Of a stretch of 62,997 bases of DNA, positions 53,774 through 62,997 are shown in pieces; position 1 is the stretch's first letter; the number at the start of each line of letters is the position of its first letter. The DNA is taken from the NCBI RefSeq assembly GCF_003236305.1, contig NZ_POTX01000005.1, forward strand, positions 1 to 62,997, given 5' to 3'. The notes under the pieces are model-generated. The model was given only the letters and a program-made list of their open reading frames with translations, did not search any database and was not told the DNA's origin. The DNA is from Micromonospora endophytica. Its GTDB lineage: Bacteria > Actinomycetota > Actinomycetes > Mycobacteriales > Micromonosporaceae. Both the position numbers and the translations under genes were made by a program.

Positions 53774-54712
53774 ATGGCTACCAGCGCGCCGGCCAAGCGC
53801 AACACCCGCTGGCAGCGTTTCAAGCGGGATCGCTTCCTGCTCCTGCTCGCGCTGCCCGGCGTCACGCTGGTACTGCTGTTCCAGTACGTGCCGATGCTGG
53901 GCAACGTCATCGCGTTCAAGGACTACCAGCCGTATCTGACCATCTCCGAGTCACCCTGGGTCGGGTTCGCCAACTTCGAGGTGATCTTCAACGGGGACCC
54001 GGCTTTTCTCAACGCCCTGAAGAACACACTGATCATCTCGTTCCTCCAGATCGTCGTGGTGTTCCCGATCCCGATCGCGCTGGCCCTGCTGCTCAACAGC
54101 CTGCTCAGCGAACGGATCAAACGCGTCGTGCAGTCGGTGCTCTACCTGCCGCACTTCATGTCCTGGGTGATCGTGGTCGCGCTGTTCCAGCACATGCTGG
54201 GCAACGCCGGCATCTACAACAACTGGGCCCGTCAACACGACCTGCCGCTGCTCGGCATCATCGGCGACCCGGACCTGTTCTTCGCCCTGATCACCTCGCA
54301 GGCGATCTGGAAGGACGCCGGCTGGGGGACCATCATCTTCCTCGCCGCGATCTCCCGGGTCGACCTGGAACTGTTCGAGGCGGTCGCCGTCGACGGCGGC
54401 GGTCGGCTGCGCCAACTCTGGCACGTCACCCTGCCGGCGATCCGGTCGGTCATCGTACTGCTGCTCATCCTCAAACTCGGCGACGTGCTCACCGTCGGCT
54501 TCGAACAGATCGTGCTGCAACAGGGGCAGGTCGGCCTGGAGACCTCCGAAGTGCTCGACACGTACGTCTACAACCGCGGCATCGTCGGCGGCAACTGGGG
54601 CGTGTCGGCGGCGGTGGGACTGGTCAAGGGCTTGGTCGGCGCGATTCTCGTGCTGGGCGCGAACAAGGTCGCGCACTTGTTCGGGGAGAGGGGGATCTAC
54701 TCGAAATGGTGA
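53774..54712 (+). CDS. lplB: ABC transporter permease (LplB type)
   Basis: 312 residues from ATG 53774 after ACGGAGG. Six membrane segments; the family signature LLLLALPGVTLVLLFQYVPMLGNVIAFKDYQP is at the N-terminus and the EAA loop EAVAVDGGGRLRQLWHVTLPAIRSVI near 215. First of the two channel subunits. No ATPase gene lies in the operon, which again implies a shared ATPase. Confidence 0.9.
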   Translation: MATSAPAKRNTRWQRFKRDRFLLLLALPGVTLVLLFQYVPMLGNVIAFKDYQPYLTISESPWVGFANFEVIFNGDPAFLNALKNTLIISFLQIVVVFPIPIALALLLNSLLSERIKRVVQSVLYLPHFMSWVIVVALFQHMLGNAGIYNNWARQHDLPLLGIIGDPDLFFALITSQAIWKDAGWGTIIFLAAISRVDLELFEAVAVDGGGRLRQLWHVTLPAIRSVIVLLLILKLGDVLTVGFEQIVLQQGQVGLETSEVLDTYVYNRGIVGGNWGVSAAVGLVKGLVGAILVLGANKVAHLFGERGIYSKW

Positions 54713-55644
54713 CCACTATCGATCGCCGGACGACGTCACCACGACCACCCGGTGGGCCCGGCCGCCGCCGCACCATCAACGGCGCACCCGTTCCCCACCC
54801 CGCCGTACGCGGCCTCAAAGGCATCGTGCTCCTGCTCTGCTGTGCCGTGGTGGTGCTGCCGTTCGTCGCCGTCATCTCCACCTCGCTCGCCGACCAGGAG
54901 CAGATCACCAACGCGGGTGGCTACGTGCTGTGGCCGACGAACCCGTCCTTCGACGCGTACGCGGCGATCTTCCGTGGTGGCGTGGTGACCCGGGCCACGC
55001 TGGTCTCGGTCGGCATCACGGTGGTCGGTTCGGCACTGTCGGTGTCGGTGGTGGCGCTGCTGGCGTACTCGCTCTCCCGGCCCGGCAGTTGGGGACACCG
55101 GCCGATCCTGCTGCTGGTGCTCTTCACCATGCTGTTCAACGCCGGCATGATCCCGAACTACCTGCTGATGAAGGAACTCGGGCTGATCGACTCGTACTGG
55201 GCGCTCATCCTGCCCGGACTCACCTCCGCCTTCCAGGTGATCATCATGCGGGCCTTCTTCATGGAGGTGCCCAGGGAGATCGTCGACGCGGCGCGGATCG
55301 ACGGCGCGGGGGAACTGCAGATCCTCACCCGGATCATGTTGCCGCTGTCCAAGGCGGTGATCGCGGTCATCGCGCTGTTCAACGCGGTGGCGTACTGGAG
55401 CGCCTTCTTCAACGCGGTGCTGTACATCAACTCGACCGAGAAGTGGCCCCTGCAACTGGTGCTGCGCACCTACGTCGTCGACAACACCCAGATCGGCACC
55501 GACCTGCCCGGTGAGGTCGTCCCGCCGCAGCAGTCGTTGCAGATGGCCATCCTGGTCGTCTCCCTGATCCCCATCTGCCTCGTCTACCCCCTGCTCCAGC
55601 GGCACTTCGCCAAGGGCGTCGTCATCGGCGCCGTGAAGGGCTGA
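54706..55644 (+). CDS. ABC transporter permease (LplC/YtcP type)
   Basis: 312 residues. ATG 54706 overlaps the LplB-type stop by seven bases. A proline/arginine-rich cytoplasmic leader of about 35 residues precedes the first membrane segment (GIVLLLCCAVVVLPFVAVI). EAA-type loop DAARIDGAGELQILTRIMLPLSKAVI near residue 195; the family ending RHFAKGVVIGAVKG is present. It completes the Lpl-type importer. Confidence 0.9.
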   Translation: MVTTIDRRTTSPRPPGGPGRRRTINGAPVPHPAVRGLKGIVLLLCCAVVVLPFVAVISTSLADQEQITNAGGYVLWPTNPSFDAYAAIFRGGVVTRATLVSVGITVVGSALSVSVVALLAYSLSRPGSWGHRPILLLVLFTMLFNAGMIPNYLLMKELGLIDSYWALILPGLTSAFQVIIMRAFFMEVPREIVDAARIDGAGELQILTRIMLPLSKAVIAVIALFNAVAYWSAFFNAVLYINSTEKWPLQLVLRTYVVDNTQIGTDLPGEVVPPQQSLQMAILVVSLIPICLVYPLLQRHFAKGVVIGAVKG

Positions 55645-55728
55645 ACCACCCCCACACCCCCACCCCTGGCCGCGGCCGGCGCCGATCCGGCGTCGCGTCG
55701 CAGGCTGCCCGGAAACAGGAGAATCCCC

Positions 55729-57810
55729 ATGGACGAAAGGTCTCCCGGCACCGTCCGACGCCGCGCCCTGGCCACCTTCGGCCTGGCCGGCCTCGCCGCC
55801 GGCTCGCAGCTCGTACCCGCCACCGCCGTCGCCGCCCCGGCGCGGCCGGGCCGGGCCTTCGCCGGCGCCGACGCCCGCGCCAGCGTCGCCGACCTGCGGG
55901 GCACCGCCGGAACCAGCGACGGCGAACAGGTCCAGTTGCTCGGCTACCACGCCGACCTGCCAGGCGTCGGCGGCGGGCCACTGTACTGGGACGCCGACGC
56001 CACCGAGGACGACAACGGCGGCACCGTCTTCGCCGTCACCGGGGTCGCCACCGGCCGCTGGAAGCGTCCCCACGACACCCGGATCGACCTGGCCTGGTTC
56101 GGCTGGCGGGGCACCGGCACGGAGAACGACTCGCCGAAGGTGCAGGCCGCCGTCGGCGCGCTGCCGACCGGTGGCACCATCGCCGCCGGGCCAGGCAAGG
56201 TACGCCTCGAAGACACCATCGAGATCGTCGGTGTGCCGATCGTGTTCCAAGGCGCCGGGGTGAGCGACAACGACGAATACTCCACCCAGTACGTGCTGGC
56301 CACCGGCGCCGAGGACGGGTTCCGGCTGTCCGGGGTACGCGGCGGCGGCCTGCGCGACCTCCAGGTCCGCGGTGCCGGGCTGACCGGCGGCAGCATCCTG
56401 TCCACCAGCCGCAACGGCACCGACGGCAACTACATGCTGACGTTCACCAACGTCCGGTTCAAGGACGGCTACAACGGGTTGACGCTGCGCGCCTGCAACA
56501 CGGTCCGGTTCGCCAACTGCGTCTGGAACGGCTTCAACGGCGAGCAGGTGATCCTGCTCAACGGGGTCAACAACGACTCCCGCGCGGACCCGGTTGAGTT
56601 CGTCCAGTGCGGGATCGCCGCCGGCAGCGCCAACCCGGGCACCGACAACCTCGTCATCGACGGTCTCGGCGGCTCGATCAAGTTCATTGCCACCGCGATC
56701 CTGTTCGGCCGAAACGGCATCTGGCTCAAGAACACTCCCGGCGCGTCGATCCCCAAGTTCCTCTACTTCGAGGGCGGCGGCTTCGAGAACGGCCACGGTG
56801 TGCCGGTGCTGCTGGAGGCGGGCGCACAGGCCCAGTTCACCAACACCTACATCTCGGCTGACAACGAGCACGACAACGTCCGGATCGGCGCGGGCTTCAC
56901 CGGCAGCGCCACCTTCAGCAACAGCATCATCCGAGGCTGCGGCCGCAACGGCCTGGACATCGCGTCGACCCGGATCACCGTCACCGGCTGCCTGATCGGC
57001 AACAACGGCCGCACCGCGCATCCGAGCTTCGCCCGGACGATCACCGGCGCGGCCGACAACGGCGCGGGCAGGGTACGGCTGAGCACCGGGTCGGCGCACG
57101 GCTGGGAGACCGGGGACCGGATCTCGATCCAGGGGGTCACCGGCGCCAACGGCACCCGGTCGATCGAGGTGGTCGACCCCACCACGTTCGACCTTCCCGA
57201 GGTCGCCTACTCCGGCGGCTACTCCGGTGGCGGCACCGGATACCGGCTCGGCGCGGGCATCAACATCCGCTCCACCGCCAGCCGGGTGGTGATCGTCGGC
57301 AACGTCATCGGCGCGCTCGCCGACGGCACCTCCCGCCAGGACTACGGCATCGTCAACGCCGCCGCCGACGTGCTGATCAGCGACAACGACCTGAACGGCA
57401 ACACCGTCGGGCCGTACCGGCTGACCGGTGTGTCGACCAGCCAAACCCGGATCACCGGCAACAAGGGCGTCGAACAGATCGACGGTTGGCTGACGGTTCG
57501 GGTCGCCGGCCCAGTCGCCGACGGGCTGTACGACTTCGGCAACCTGCTGTACCTCGACGCGCAGCGGATCCGGGTGGTTCGGGTGACCCGGGTGCTGGAG
57601 TCTGGCGGCTGCGACGTGCGCCTGGATGCCGACGGGGTGAGCGCCGGTGGCGCAGCCGTAGCGGCCAGCAGCACCGTACAGAGCACCAGCCTCAGCTCGC
57701 CGTATCTGGTCGACGCGGCCACGAGCCCGAAGCGGGTGCAGGCCCGGGTGCTGAACGCGGCCGGTGCCACCGGCCTGCTGGTGCAGTTCGGTTATCAGAT
57801 CGTCAGCTAG
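55729..57810 (+). CDS. Secreted right-handed beta-helix protein
   Basis: 693 residues. Twin-arginine-like signal (VRRRALATFGLAGLAAGSQL then AVAAPA). Residues 45-120 resemble the head-binding region of tail-spike proteins (VADLRGTAGTSDGEQVQLLGYHADLPGVGGGPLYWD; FAVTGVATGRWKR). From about 130 to 600 there are short beta coils of a parallel beta-helix (VRFKDGYNGLTLRACNTVRFANCVWNGFNG, TFSNSIIRGCGRNGLDIASTRITVTGCLIGNNG). Such folds include pectate-type lyases, epimerases and glycosidases. Last gene of the glycan operon, so it probably attacks the polymer outside the cell. Confidence 0.8.
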   Translation: MDERSPGTVRRRALATFGLAGLAAGSQLVPATAVAAPARPGRAFAGADARASVADLRGTAGTSDGEQVQLLGYHADLPGVGGGPLYWDADATEDDNGGTVFAVTGVATGRWKRPHDTRIDLAWFGWRGTGTENDSPKVQAAVGALPTGGTIAAGPGKVRLEDTIEIVGVPIVFQGAGVSDNDEYSTQYVLATGAEDGFRLSGVRGGGLRDLQVRGAGLTGGSILSTSRNGTDGNYMLTFTNVRFKDGYNGLTLRACNTVRFANCVWNGFNGEQVILLNGVNNDSRADPVEFVQCGIAAGSANPGTDNLVIDGLGGSIKFIATAILFGRNGIWLKNTPGASIPKFLYFEGGGFENGHGVPVLLEAGAQAQFTNTYISADNEHDNVRIGAGFTGSATFSNSIIRGCGRNGLDIASTRITVTGCLIGNNGRTAHPSFARTITGAADNGAGRVRLSTGSAHGWETGDRISIQGVTGANGTRSIEVVDPTTFDLPEVAYSGGYSGGGTGYRLGAGINIRSTASRVVIVGNVIGALADGTSRQDYGIVNAAADVLISDNDLNGNTVGPYRLTGVSTSQTRITGNKGVEQIDGWLTVRVAGPVADGLYDFGNLLYLDAQRIRVVRVTRVLESGGCDVRLDADGVSAGGAAVAASSTVQSTSLSSPYLVDAATSPKRVQARVLNAAGATGLLVQFGYQIVS

Positions 57811-57889
57811 GAACTTGCCACGTCACTCGACTCCGGCGTTGGGCGTGGGCGGCCTTCGGCACCGGACCCAACCGGGTCGGACAAGACAC

Positions 57890-58429
57890 TCACGAGCGGG
57901 TGACGGCCGCAGCTATGACGGAGAAGAGGGCTGCGGCAAGCAGAACCAGTCCGGTGGGCGCGCCGACAACGGCGCTCATTGTCAGCTTCCGGGCACGGGC
58001 GATCGGGATCGCGGCGAGTGAGACGACTGTGATGAGCGCGGCCAACACATGGATCAACGGATAGCCGATCAGGGCGGCGACCGGGAAGAGATGCACCCCC
58101 ACGACGAAGGCGATCCACACCGGGATCAGCTCCCGCCGGGAACGGATGGCGAGCAGCAGGGAGCCGAGGGCGGCGGCACCGAACTCGATACCGACGACCA
58201 CGCCGAACGCTCGGCTGGTGTCCTCGTCGAAGGCAGTGCCGTCGTGCCAGTGTCGCCAGGTCAGCAGGCCACCGACGACCGCTGTGAGCAGGCTGGTCAC
58301 CGAGCCGGCGGCCAGGAGTCCGCGCCACCTGCGCGGTGGCGCCTCCTGAGCCCAACCGAACCAACTCGAGGCGAAGAAGCCGAAAATCACGGCGGTTGCC
58401 GCAAGGTCACGCACATGCTCTGTGGTCAC
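57890..58429 (-). CDS. Small multi-spanning membrane protein
   Basis: 179 residues from GTG 58429, four bases after GGGGGAG; ATG 58456 is an alternative. About five hydrophobic segments (AATAVIFGFFASSWFGWA, GLLAAGSVTSLLTAVVGGLL, AFGVVVGIEFGAAALGSLLLA, IPVWIAFVVGVHLFPVAALIG, HVLAALITVVSLAAIPIA). Similar proteins are common in actinomycetes and unassigned. Monocistronic and convergent with the beta-helix gene. Confidence 0.72.
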   Translation of the reverse strand: MTTEHVRDLAATAVIFGFFASSWFGWAQEAPPRRWRGLLAAGSVTSLLTAVVGGLLTWRHWHDGTAFDEDTSRAFGVVVGIEFGAAALGSLLLAIRSRRELIPVWIAFVVGVHLFPVAALIGYPLIHVLAALITVVSLAAIPIARARKLTMSAVVGAPTGLVLLAAALFSVIAAAVTRS

Positions 58430-58545
58430 ACCACTCCCCCGGTCCGCTGAGGACAATCGATGACAGCTTAGAGAGACCGGCTATAGGTGGTGGCGACGCA
58501 GGTTGGGGCCTGGTGATGCGTTGCCTGGGTTGGTCGGCAGGGCGG

Positions 58546-58713
58546 GTTGCGGCATGTCGCGGTGTTCGGGCCGATCGGGTGGGCGCGGGTTGCGGCATGT
58601 CGCGGTGTCCCGTCCGGTGAGCGGCACGAGTTGCGGTATGTCGGGCTGTCCGGGCCCGCTGAGGCCGCGAGGTGCGGCATCTCGTGCGCCCACCCACGAG
58701 TTGCGGCATCTCG
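58546..58713. repeat. Five imperfect copies of a 14-mer, spaced 29-43 bases
   Basis: GTTGCGGCATGTCG or a one/two-base variant occurs at 58546, 58589, 58630, 58671 and 58700, at steps of 43, 41, 41 and 29 bases. The last copy lies inside a perfect hairpin (CCCACGAG, 9-nt loop, CTCGTGGG). No protein frame explains it. The copies lie between two genes on the minus strand and look like an intergenic repetitive family that spreads by duplication. Confidence 0.7.
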
Positions 58714-58763
58714 TGGGCAGAGCCGACCGCCCCTATTGCCGGTCGCCCTAAGGGAGTACGAAA

Positions 58764-58792
58764 GGCGGCCGGAGAGATCGTCTCCGGCCGCC
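58764..58792 (-). terminator. Intrinsic terminator after otsB-GH15
   Basis: Perfect 12-bp stem (58764-58775 with 58781-58792), 5-nt loop, followed on the minus strand by TTTCGTAC. It lies 17 bases beyond the stop of the trehalose operon. Confidence 0.85.
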
Positions 58793-58809
58793 TCAGCAGA
58801 GGTGCGGTG

Positions 58810-61412
58810 TCACTGCTTGAGCATGTTGTCCATCAGCAGCGCGCACCGGATGACCCCGAGGTGGCTGTACGCCTGGGGGTGGTTGCCCAGGCCACGCTCG
58901 GCGAGCGGGTCGTACTGCTCGGGGAGCAGCCCGGTCGGACCCGCCGTGTCGATCATCTGGATGAATAGTTCCTCGGCATCGGTGCGGCGGCCGGTGCGGA
59001 GGTAAGCCTCGATCAACCACGCCGTGCAGATGTGGAAGCCGCCCTCGCGACCGGGCAGGCCGTCGTCCCAGTGGTAGCGGTAGACGACCGGGCCGCTGCG
59101 CAGATCAGCCTCGATCTTCAACACGGTGGAGAGGAAGCGCGGGTCGTCGCCGGGCAGGAGGCCGGACAGGCCGATCCACAACGACGAGGCGTCCATGTCC
59201 TCGTCGCCGTAGGCGACGCTGTACGCCTCGGCGTGCTCGTGCCAGCCGTACTCGAGCACGTTGGCGCCGATCCGGTCGCGCAGCTCGACCCACTCCGGCC
59301 GGTCACCGCCGCCGTGCTGGCGCGTCACGTGCAGCGCCCGGTCGACGGTCATCCAGCACATCACCTTCGAGAAGATGTGGTGCCGGGGTGGCAGGCGGGC
59401 CTCCCAGATGCCGTGGTCCGGCTCGTGCCAGCGGCGGCGGACCGCCTCGACCATGTTCTCCAGCACCCGCCACTCCTCGGACCGGACCGAGCCGCGCACG
59501 TCGGCGGTGGCCGCGATCAGGTCGGCGATCGGGCCGAAGACGTCCAACTGGAGCTGGTGGTTGGCGAGGTTGCCGACGCGTACCGGGCGGGAGCCGGCGT
59601 AGCCGGGCAGGGTGTCGATGACGGCCTCCGCGCCCAGCTCGTAGCCGTCCACGGTGTAGAGCGGGTGCAGCCGCTCGGGGTGCCCGCCGGTGCGTTCGAC
59701 ACAGCCGTCCACCCAGCGCAGGAACGCCTCGGCCTCGGTGATCGAACCCAGGTCGACAAGGGCGCGGGCGGTCATCGCGGCGTCCCGCAGCCAGCAGTAG
59801 CGGTAGTCCCAGTTGCGGACCCCGCCCAGCTCCTCGGGGAGCGAGGTGGTTGCCGCGGCCAGGATCGAACCGGTCGCCTCGTGGCAGAGCCCCCGCAGCG
59901 TCAGCGCGCTGCGGGCGACCAGGTCCCGGGCGGTGGTGGGCAGCCGCAGCGTGGAGACCCACTCCTTCCAGGGGCGCTCCGCGGCGGCCTGCCGCTCGTG
60001 GATCGGCAGCCTGTGGTGTTCCAGGCTGTGCGTACCGAAGCGCAGCTCCAGCACCACCTGCCCACCGAGCGCGGCGAGGTCCACCACCGCCTTGGCGCTG
60101 GCGTACCCGCCGTCGTTGCCCACCTCCCACTGCACGCCGGGGGAGTAGAGCGCGGCCGGCTCGTTGGAGCCGAGCACCAGCAGGCCGTCGCCGAGCGGCT
60201 GGAGCTGCACCGCGACCTGGGCGAACTCCGGCCGGGGCGCGAACTCCAGTTGCACCTTGCCGGTGCCGGTGAGGACCCGGATCAGGGTGGAGTCCCCGGA
60301 GATGATCGCCGGCCCGTCCGGCGTGGCCTTCGGGTCCGGTTTGTCGAGCCAGTCCGTGACGGTAAGCCCCGACCAGCGCGTCTCCACGGTCATGGTGCCC
60401 GACCGGTAGCGCTGACCCAGCGGGATGCCGCCGCGCTCGGGGGCGACGCTGAAGTGGCCGGCGGGGCTACCGCCGACCAGGTCGGCGAAGATCGCCGCCG
60501 AGTCGGGCTTGGGGTGGCAGAGCCAGCTCACCTTGGCGTCGGGCGTGAGCAGCGCCACGGTACGCCCGTTGGCCAGCATCGAGTGCCGTTCGATAGGCAC
60601 CGCCCGCTCGCCGAAGAGCCAGTGTCGACGGGTCTCCAGCAGCAGACCGAGGGCCCGGGCGGCCTCGATCGGCTCGGCTACCCGGTAACCGGCCCTGGTC
60701 TCACCCGGTCCGATCTTGATGCCGACGTCGGGACCGCTCAGGTTGCCGAAGGCGTTCTCGTCGGTGACGTCGTCGCCGATGAAGAGCACCGCGCTGGCCG
60801 AGAGCTGGGTGCGTAGCTGGTCGACCGCGGTGCCCTTGTGGGTGGCCACCACCGAGAGCTCGATGACCTCCTTGCCCTGGGTGACCGTGACGTCCGGCCA
60901 GGTGGCGGGGCCGCTGCGGACCGCCTCGATGGCGGCGGCGGCGACCTGGGGGTCCACCCCCCGGGTGTGTACGGCGACACTCGCCGGCTTGCGTTCCAGC
61001 CGTACGCCCGGGTGGGCGGCGGCGATCTCGCGCAGCGCCTCCCGCAGCCGGGTGCGTACCGCGATCAGCTCGGGGGAGAGCCGTTCGACGAAGCCGATAT
61101 CGAATTCGGAGCCGTGGCTGCCGACCAGGTGCACCTCGCTGGGCAACCGGGAGAGCGCGGCCAGGTCGCGCAGCGCGCGACCGGAGACCACCGCCACCGT
61201 GGTCTGCGGCAGCGCGGCCAGGGCGCGCACCGCCGCCACCGACTCGGGCAACGGCACGGCCTTGCTCGGATCCGCCACGATCGGCGCGAGCGTGCCGTCG
61301 TAGTCACAGGCGACCAGGAGCTGCGGCACCCGGGCGATACGTCCGATGGCGGCCCGGAGGTCCGGGTCCATGGTGCCCGCCGTGGGCACGATTATGTCGG
61401 TGGTGGCGGCGT

Positions 61413-61416
<4 letters not shown>
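58810..61416 (-). CDS. otsB: Trehalose-6-phosphatase fused to GH15 trehalase-like domain
   Basis: 868 residues from GTG 61416, overlapping the otsA stop (GTGA). Residues ~30-255 are an OtsB HAD phosphatase: catalytic DYDGTLAPI (Asp38, Asp40), [10 protein letters not shown], and [10 protein letters not shown]. Residues ~270-868 are a GH15 (glucoamylase/trehalase) module with an N-terminal beta domain, the [11 protein letters not shown] active-site block, and LLPEQYDP near the end. The first half releases trehalose from trehalose 6-phosphate; the second could hydrolyse trehalose or another alpha-glucan. A cytosolic fusion of maker and possible breaker is notable. Confidence 0.9.
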
Positions 61417-62813
<1,397 letters not shown>

Positions 62814-62997
62814 GATCGGCCACCTCCGGGTGCTGACGGGTCCACCGCGATGAGCGTACTGAGCGTAGCTGCGGTGTCTGTTCCCCCGTGCCGGAGTCAC
62901 GTACCCGTCCCAGACGGGCCGAACCGTCAGCGTGATCATGGTGACAGGTCGCCGGTCGGTGGTTCCCGCCACCCCACCGGCTGGGGTGGGGCCGGGC

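Noticed and set aside
54736..57444. 902-residue antisense open frame opposite the permease and beta-helix genes
   Set aside because: Low-complexity Val/Gly/Asp/Arg composition and no ribosome site. A shadow of genes with strong motif support.
58546..58713. CRISPR array
   Set aside because: Repeats are only ~14 bases, vary in sequence, have uneven spacing (43, 41, 41, 29) and short spacers that themselves look repetitive; no cas genes are present.

Overview
The window is high-GC DNA with densely packed genes, many GTG starts, strong purine-rich ribosome sites and many short overlaps (ATGA/GTGA). The families present (MarR, PaaX, LacI, DeoR, AraC and YtrA-like GntR regulators, DUF4360 and DUF6351 secreted proteins, an OtsB-GH15 fusion, a TAP-like exported peptidase) point to a filamentous actinomycete. 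Micromonosporaceae is the best guess, by inference from family content, not from a marker gene.

Layout. 1-2500: tail of an unidentified gene, then a secreted DUF6351 hydrolase-like protein. 2556-11284: a MarR regulator diverges from a CoA-dependent catabolic operon (SDR, amidohydrolase, MaoC, acyl-CoA ligase). This converges on an ABC importer operon (substrate-binding protein, two permeases, ATPase) that ends in a PaaX-type regulator. 11530-26375: housekeeping and accessory genes, including a truncated DUF2071 gene, a RibD/DHFR-like protein, a glycoside hydrolase with a bulb-lectin tail, pyridoxal kinase, an exported peptidase, a diguanylate cyclase, two divergent DUF4360 proteins, an AraC-VOC-UvrA-like operon, and a GH3 hexosaminidase.

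26784-29177 is the most unusual part. A cold-shock-domain protein converges on a TROVE/Ro60 (Rsr) gene. Directly upstream of rsr, on the same strand and end to end, lie two RNAs of about 156 nt. Each has a long stem formed by its two ends, a shared inner helix, and an inner domain that is a circularly permuted tRNA mimic. They fit the architecture of bacterial Y RNAs (YrlA-like). The first also carries a complete anticodon arm with CAU in a 7-nt loop, and a promoter places the predicted start just before its 5' strand.

29283-35079: small accessory genes, a CadD-type exporter, a GntR-membrane protein pair with repeated 10-mer sites, and a patch of gene remnants (31568-32231). 35076-42391: a DeoR regulator diverges from a sugar operon (ABC importer, class II aldolase, ADP-dependent sugar kinase family protein, ManA-like isomerase), enough for a short import-phosphorylate-cleave pathway. 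42453-57810: a large glycan-use locus under a LacI regulator. It has three different FAD-dependent oxidoreductases, an 1180-residue GH38-like protein, an Lpl-type ABC importer and a secreted beta-helix protein. 57890-62813: a small membrane protein, a cluster of short intergenic repeats, and an otsA / otsB-GH15 operon for trehalose metabolism. The last 184 bases hold no gene that I can support.
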